From: Caldilineaceae bacterium
GTDB taxonomy: Bacteria > Chloroflexota > Anaerolineae > Caldilineales > Caldilineaceae
Length of the DNA stretch: 7,518 nt
Direction: 5' to 3'
Assembly (NCBI GenBank): GCA_014879855.1
Contig: JACSRH010000396.1
Coordinates: 1-7,518, forward strand
This document shows, in pieces, positions 5,755-7,518 of the stretch (position 1 is its first letter; each line of letters begins with the position of its first letter). The notes under the pieces were generated by a model. The model did not search any database. It was not told the DNA's origin and worked only from the letters and a program-made list of their open reading frames with translations. A program made the position numbers and the translations under genes.

Positions 5755-6144
5755 ATGACAACCTTGATATTGCCCGCTCACACGAAACATGTGGCGGATC
5801 GCGCCAACCGGGATGCGCCGCGCATTCGAGTCAGCGTCAATCTTCAGGCTGATGTGCTCAGCCCTGCCATTGCGCGCCGCAAAGCCAATGTCTGGCTTCT
5901 GGAGACAGTTGGCAATCTTCTGGGCGCGGAGAATCCAGAGTTGGTGCTTGACGATGCGTCCACGCCACTGCGCCCGCTGTGGCGCTGCGATGTTGTCTTG
6001 GGGCTGCCCAGTCTCGTGACGCCGGGCGCGGGCGACCGCTATCTCGTCGGCAAGATCGTTGTGGACGCCGTCAGCGGTGAGATTGTTGACCCGGAACGCT
6101 GCGCTGCGGCGCTACACATCAACGCTGCGGATGCTATCAATTGA
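5755..6144 (+). CDS. Conserved hypothetical protein, 129 aa, upstream of a C39-like peptidase fragment
   Basis: The chosen start is ATG 5755 (MTTLILPAH), because AGGA at 5745-5748 sits six bases before it. ATG 5740 is in frame but has no ribosome site. The protein is soluble, with no signal or membrane segment. Its N-terminal strand ends in RIRVSVNLQADVLSP, followed by a helix (ARRKANVWLLETVGNLLGA), a central acidic stretch, a strand pair WRCDVVLGLPSL, and a C-terminal VGKIVVDAVSGEIVDPE. This last motif resembles the 'G-x-I-x-VDA-x-TGEV' hairpins seen in PepSY-like and other small beta domains. I do not recognise the family. The gene overlaps the next frame by 14 bases, which suggests translational coupling to the peptidase-like protein and hence a joint role. 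Its codon use is GC-rich, unlike the helicase operon. Confidence 0.8.
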   Translation: MTTLILPAHTKHVADRANRDAPRIRVSVNLQADVLSPAIARRKANVWLLETVGNLLGAENPELVLDDASTPLRPLWRCDVVLGLPSLVTPGAGDRYLVGKIVVDAVSGEIVDPERCAAALHINAADAIN

Positions 6145-6289
6145 GCACAATTCCCAAGAGGAGCGTGCTGGTTGCCTGGCTGCCTGTGCACAGATGGCGC
6201 TTGCCTGTGCCGGCGTTCGGCAGTCTCAACAGAGATTGAATCGATTATCCACTCAAAGCGGCTCTTTCTCAGACATCCATTGCGGTTGA
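6131..6289 (+). pseudogene. C39-peptidase-like protein, truncated to 52 aa
   Basis: ATG 6131 lies inside the end of the upstream gene (14-base overlap). MLSIEHNSQEERAGCLAACA is followed by QMALACAGVRQSQQRLN. This is the typical start of C39/papain-like peptidases: a Gln (QEE), then the catalytic Cys in GCLAACAQM, then a helix and 'SQxxLNxLL'. The frame stops at TGA 6287-6289, 31 bases before the convergent DUF2277 gene. The catalytic His and Asp of the rest of the domain are missing, so it is inactive as a protease. Either the 3' end was deleted or this is a short homologue. The first explanation is favoured because the sequence keeps a family-like pattern (SGSFSDIH) to its very end. Confidence 0.55.
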
Positions 6290-6320
6290 TGTTGGCAGAC
6301 CCGTCTTCGATTGCGATGCG

Positions 6321-6599
6321 TCAATCGCCGCCGCGAGTGTAACGCGTGGCAGCGCGTGCGCGCGCCTGAGCGGCCACGACCTCGCGGTCGCGCGGTGGTT
6401 GGGACGTCACCAACTCAGCCATGAGTTCGCGCACAACACCGGCGATCTCCTGTACTGCACGGTCGAATGCCGCCTGATTGGCCTGGGACGGCTGGCGAAA
6501 ACCGCTTACCTTGCGCACGAATTGCAGGGCAGCGGCGTGAATTTCCTCATCCGTCGCCGGCGGGTCGAAGTTGAATAACGGTACGATATTGCGACACAT
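6321..6599 (-). CDS. DUF2277 domain-containing protein
   Basis: A 92-aa protein on the minus strand starting at ATG 6599-6597: MCRNIVPLFNFDPPATDEEI, then HAAALQFVRKVSGFRQPSQA, and a C-terminal RDREVVAAQARARAATR. This is the full-length pattern of DUF2277, a small conserved family of unknown function in Actinobacteria, Chloroflexota and relatives. The MCRNI start and the TDEEI...VRKVSG...PS.AN core are diagnostic. A GTG at 6608 is in frame, but AAGGAG stands only one base before it and ten bases before the ATG, so the ATG is preferred. The protein is soluble with no signal sequence. It is monocistronic, convergent with the 129-aa/C39 pair and divergent from the lipoprotein gene. The 176-base gap to the latter must hold both promoters; none stands out. 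Confidence 0.92.
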   Translation of the reverse strand: MCRNIVPLFNFDPPATDEEIHAAALQFVRKVSGFRQPSQANQAAFDRAVQEIAGVVRELMAELVTSQPPRDREVVAAQARARAATRYTRGGD

Positions 6600-6762
6600 A
6601 CTCTCCACTCTCCTTGTTATGCAAAATCATCTCGCCCGTCCTATTCTTTTTCGTCATGGCGCTACGTGATTGAATTTGGGCGCGGGTGGCTGTAGGCACG
6701 CCAACTTTCATAAAGCCTGTAAAGGGATAAGGTAGTGCTCAAATACGAACAAGAAAGTGGAT

Positions 6763-6772
6763 AAGAGGAGGA
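6763..6772 (+). promoter_or_regulatory. Ribosome binding site of the lipoprotein gene
   Basis: AAGAGGAGGA stands immediately before ATG 6776, a strong purine-rich Shine-Dalgarno sequence. Its core GAGG is 6-8 bases from the start. It settles the start codon. Confidence 0.65.
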
Positions 6773-6775
6773 GAA

Positions 6776-7216
6776 ATGAAGCACTCGATCTTCCGGTTGC
6801 GTTCTGTGTTATGGATTCTGCTGTTCGCGCTGGGGGGCTGTCTCAGTTCGCCCCAGCCGACCGCACAAAATTCGCCAATCCCCACTGCCGTCTCCACGGA
6901 GAGGTCAAGCGCCGCCTTCCCTGATGTCCTCGATGCACAACTCACCCGGAATGCGGACGGTTCCTTCGAGATTGCGGTGACGCTCTCTTCCCCCTATGAT
7001 ACGCCGCAACGCTATGCCGATGGGTGGCGTGTTCTCGCACCCGATGGCGCGGTGTTGGGTGAGCATACCTTGCTGCATGATCATGCCAATGAGCAGCCCT
7101 TCACTCGCACCCAACGCAATGTAATTATCCCCAGCGACGTTCTTACGGTGACGATTGAGGGGCGCGATCTGGTCAACGGCTATGGTGGCCGCACGTTCAC
7201 GGTTCCAGTCGAGTAA
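6776..7216 (+). CDS. Small lipoprotein with Ig-like beta domain, function unknown
   Basis: A 146-aa protein. It has a signal peptide MKHSIFRLRSVLWILLFALG with positive residues, a hydrophobic core and lipobox LGGC, with lipidation expected at Cys22. A Pro/Ser/Thr linker follows (residues 23-47). The folded part (about 48-146) reads as beta strands: ADGSFEIAVTLSSPYDTPQR, YADGWRVLAPDGAVLGEHTL, LHDHANEQPFTRTQ, VTIEGRDLVNGYGGRTFTVP. The block DGWRV-PDG-VLG-LxHDHxxEQPFTR-...-RD-xxGYGG is a recurring conserved domain of unnamed small secreted proteins in several phyla. Its HDH and acidic residues suggest metal or ligand binding, but that is a guess. The protein is expected to be anchored outside the cytoplasmic membrane. 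It is monocistronic, with no terminator visible downstream. Confidence 0.88.
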   Translation: MKHSIFRLRSVLWILLFALGGCLSSPQPTAQNSPIPTAVSTERSSAAFPDVLDAQLTRNADGSFEIAVTLSSPYDTPQRYADGWRVLAPDGAVLGEHTLLHDHANEQPFTRTQRNVIIPSDVLTVTIEGRDLVNGYGGRTFTVPVE

Positions 7217-7375
7217 TCACTTTCCTGTCTCCTAATTTGCATGCCACAGGATAAAGGGGAGGTAGTTTATCTGCATAGTTGCCAAGCGTGCGATGCGAGA
7301 GACATTTGCCCCTTGCCGGTCTGCGGCGTAGACCTTTGCTCTTGAGTGGGGAAAGCCTTTGCTCAGGTATAAAGA

Positions 7376-7418
7376 ACCCACTTCCCATAGATGCTTAAAA
7401 GCCCTATCAGTAGTGGGT
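7376..7418. repeat. Imperfect inverted repeat downstream of tRNA-Lys
   Basis: Outer arms ACCCACT (7376-7382) and AGTGGGT (7412-7418) pair, an inner ATAG/CTAT pairs, and the loop holds GCTTAAAAGC. On the minus strand it begins 36 bases after the tRNA 3' end, so it could help end the tRNA transcript, but there is no T-run. The rest of 7217-7453 holds no gene; CCTTTGCTC occurs twice (7333-7341 and 7356-7364). Confidence 0.3.
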
Positions 7419-7452
7419 CAACGGTGTATTATCTACTAACTCCACGCAAACA

Positions 7453-7518
<66 letters not shown>

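Overview
The window looks like a piece of accessory genome from a Chloroflexota bacterium, probably a Roseiflexus/Chloroflexus-type organism. That assignment is an inference. It rests on the protein families seen (DUF2277, a TumE-type toxin, an antitoxin/PIN pair of the kind common in that phylum, and a C39-like peptidase start behind a small conserved protein) and on the high GC of the housekeeping-like part. No marker gene settles the taxon.

Layout. Bases 1-279 hold no convincing gene. They contain a perfect 13-bp inverted repeat, a decayed coding repeat and a purine-rich tract. Bases 280-4316 hold a tight two-gene operon: a 312-aa protein with a divergent PD-(D/E)XK-nuclease-like core, then a 1026-aa superfamily 2 (Ski2/Hel308-like) helicase with a DEAQ box. 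Gene order, sizes and the nuclease-like plus helicase pairing match Hachiman/AbpAB-type anti-phage systems (HamA/DUF1837 plus HamB). The first protein is diverged, and its expected E-x-K reads S-V-K. The operon is visibly more AT-rich than the rest of the window.

Bases 4317-5726 are a graveyard of toxin-antitoxin modules. The first is an antitoxin/TumE-toxin pair broken by a TAG, a TGA and a one-base deletion. The second is an antitoxin broken by a one-base deletion, followed by a PIN-domain toxin that keeps only its first acidic motif. A short decayed coding repeat occurs at about 124-163, 4421-4454 and 5111-5169, so it flanks both the helicase operon and the TumE module.

Bases 5679-7518 look more like ordinary chromosome, with some decay. 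A clear sigma-70-type promoter lies inside the PIN remnant and drives a 129-aa conserved protein of unknown function. Overlapping its end is the first 52 codons of a C39-peptidase-like protein. A convergent DUF2277 gene follows on the minus strand, then a small lipoprotein gene on the plus strand, and finally a tRNA-Lys(UUU) on the minus strand cut by the window edge.

Taken together, the only intact accessory cassette is the nuclease-like/helicase operon. It sits in a defence-island-like setting where the neighbouring toxin modules have been lost. It is the best candidate for an active and possibly undescribed defence system. Every family call here is by eye from motifs; no search was run.
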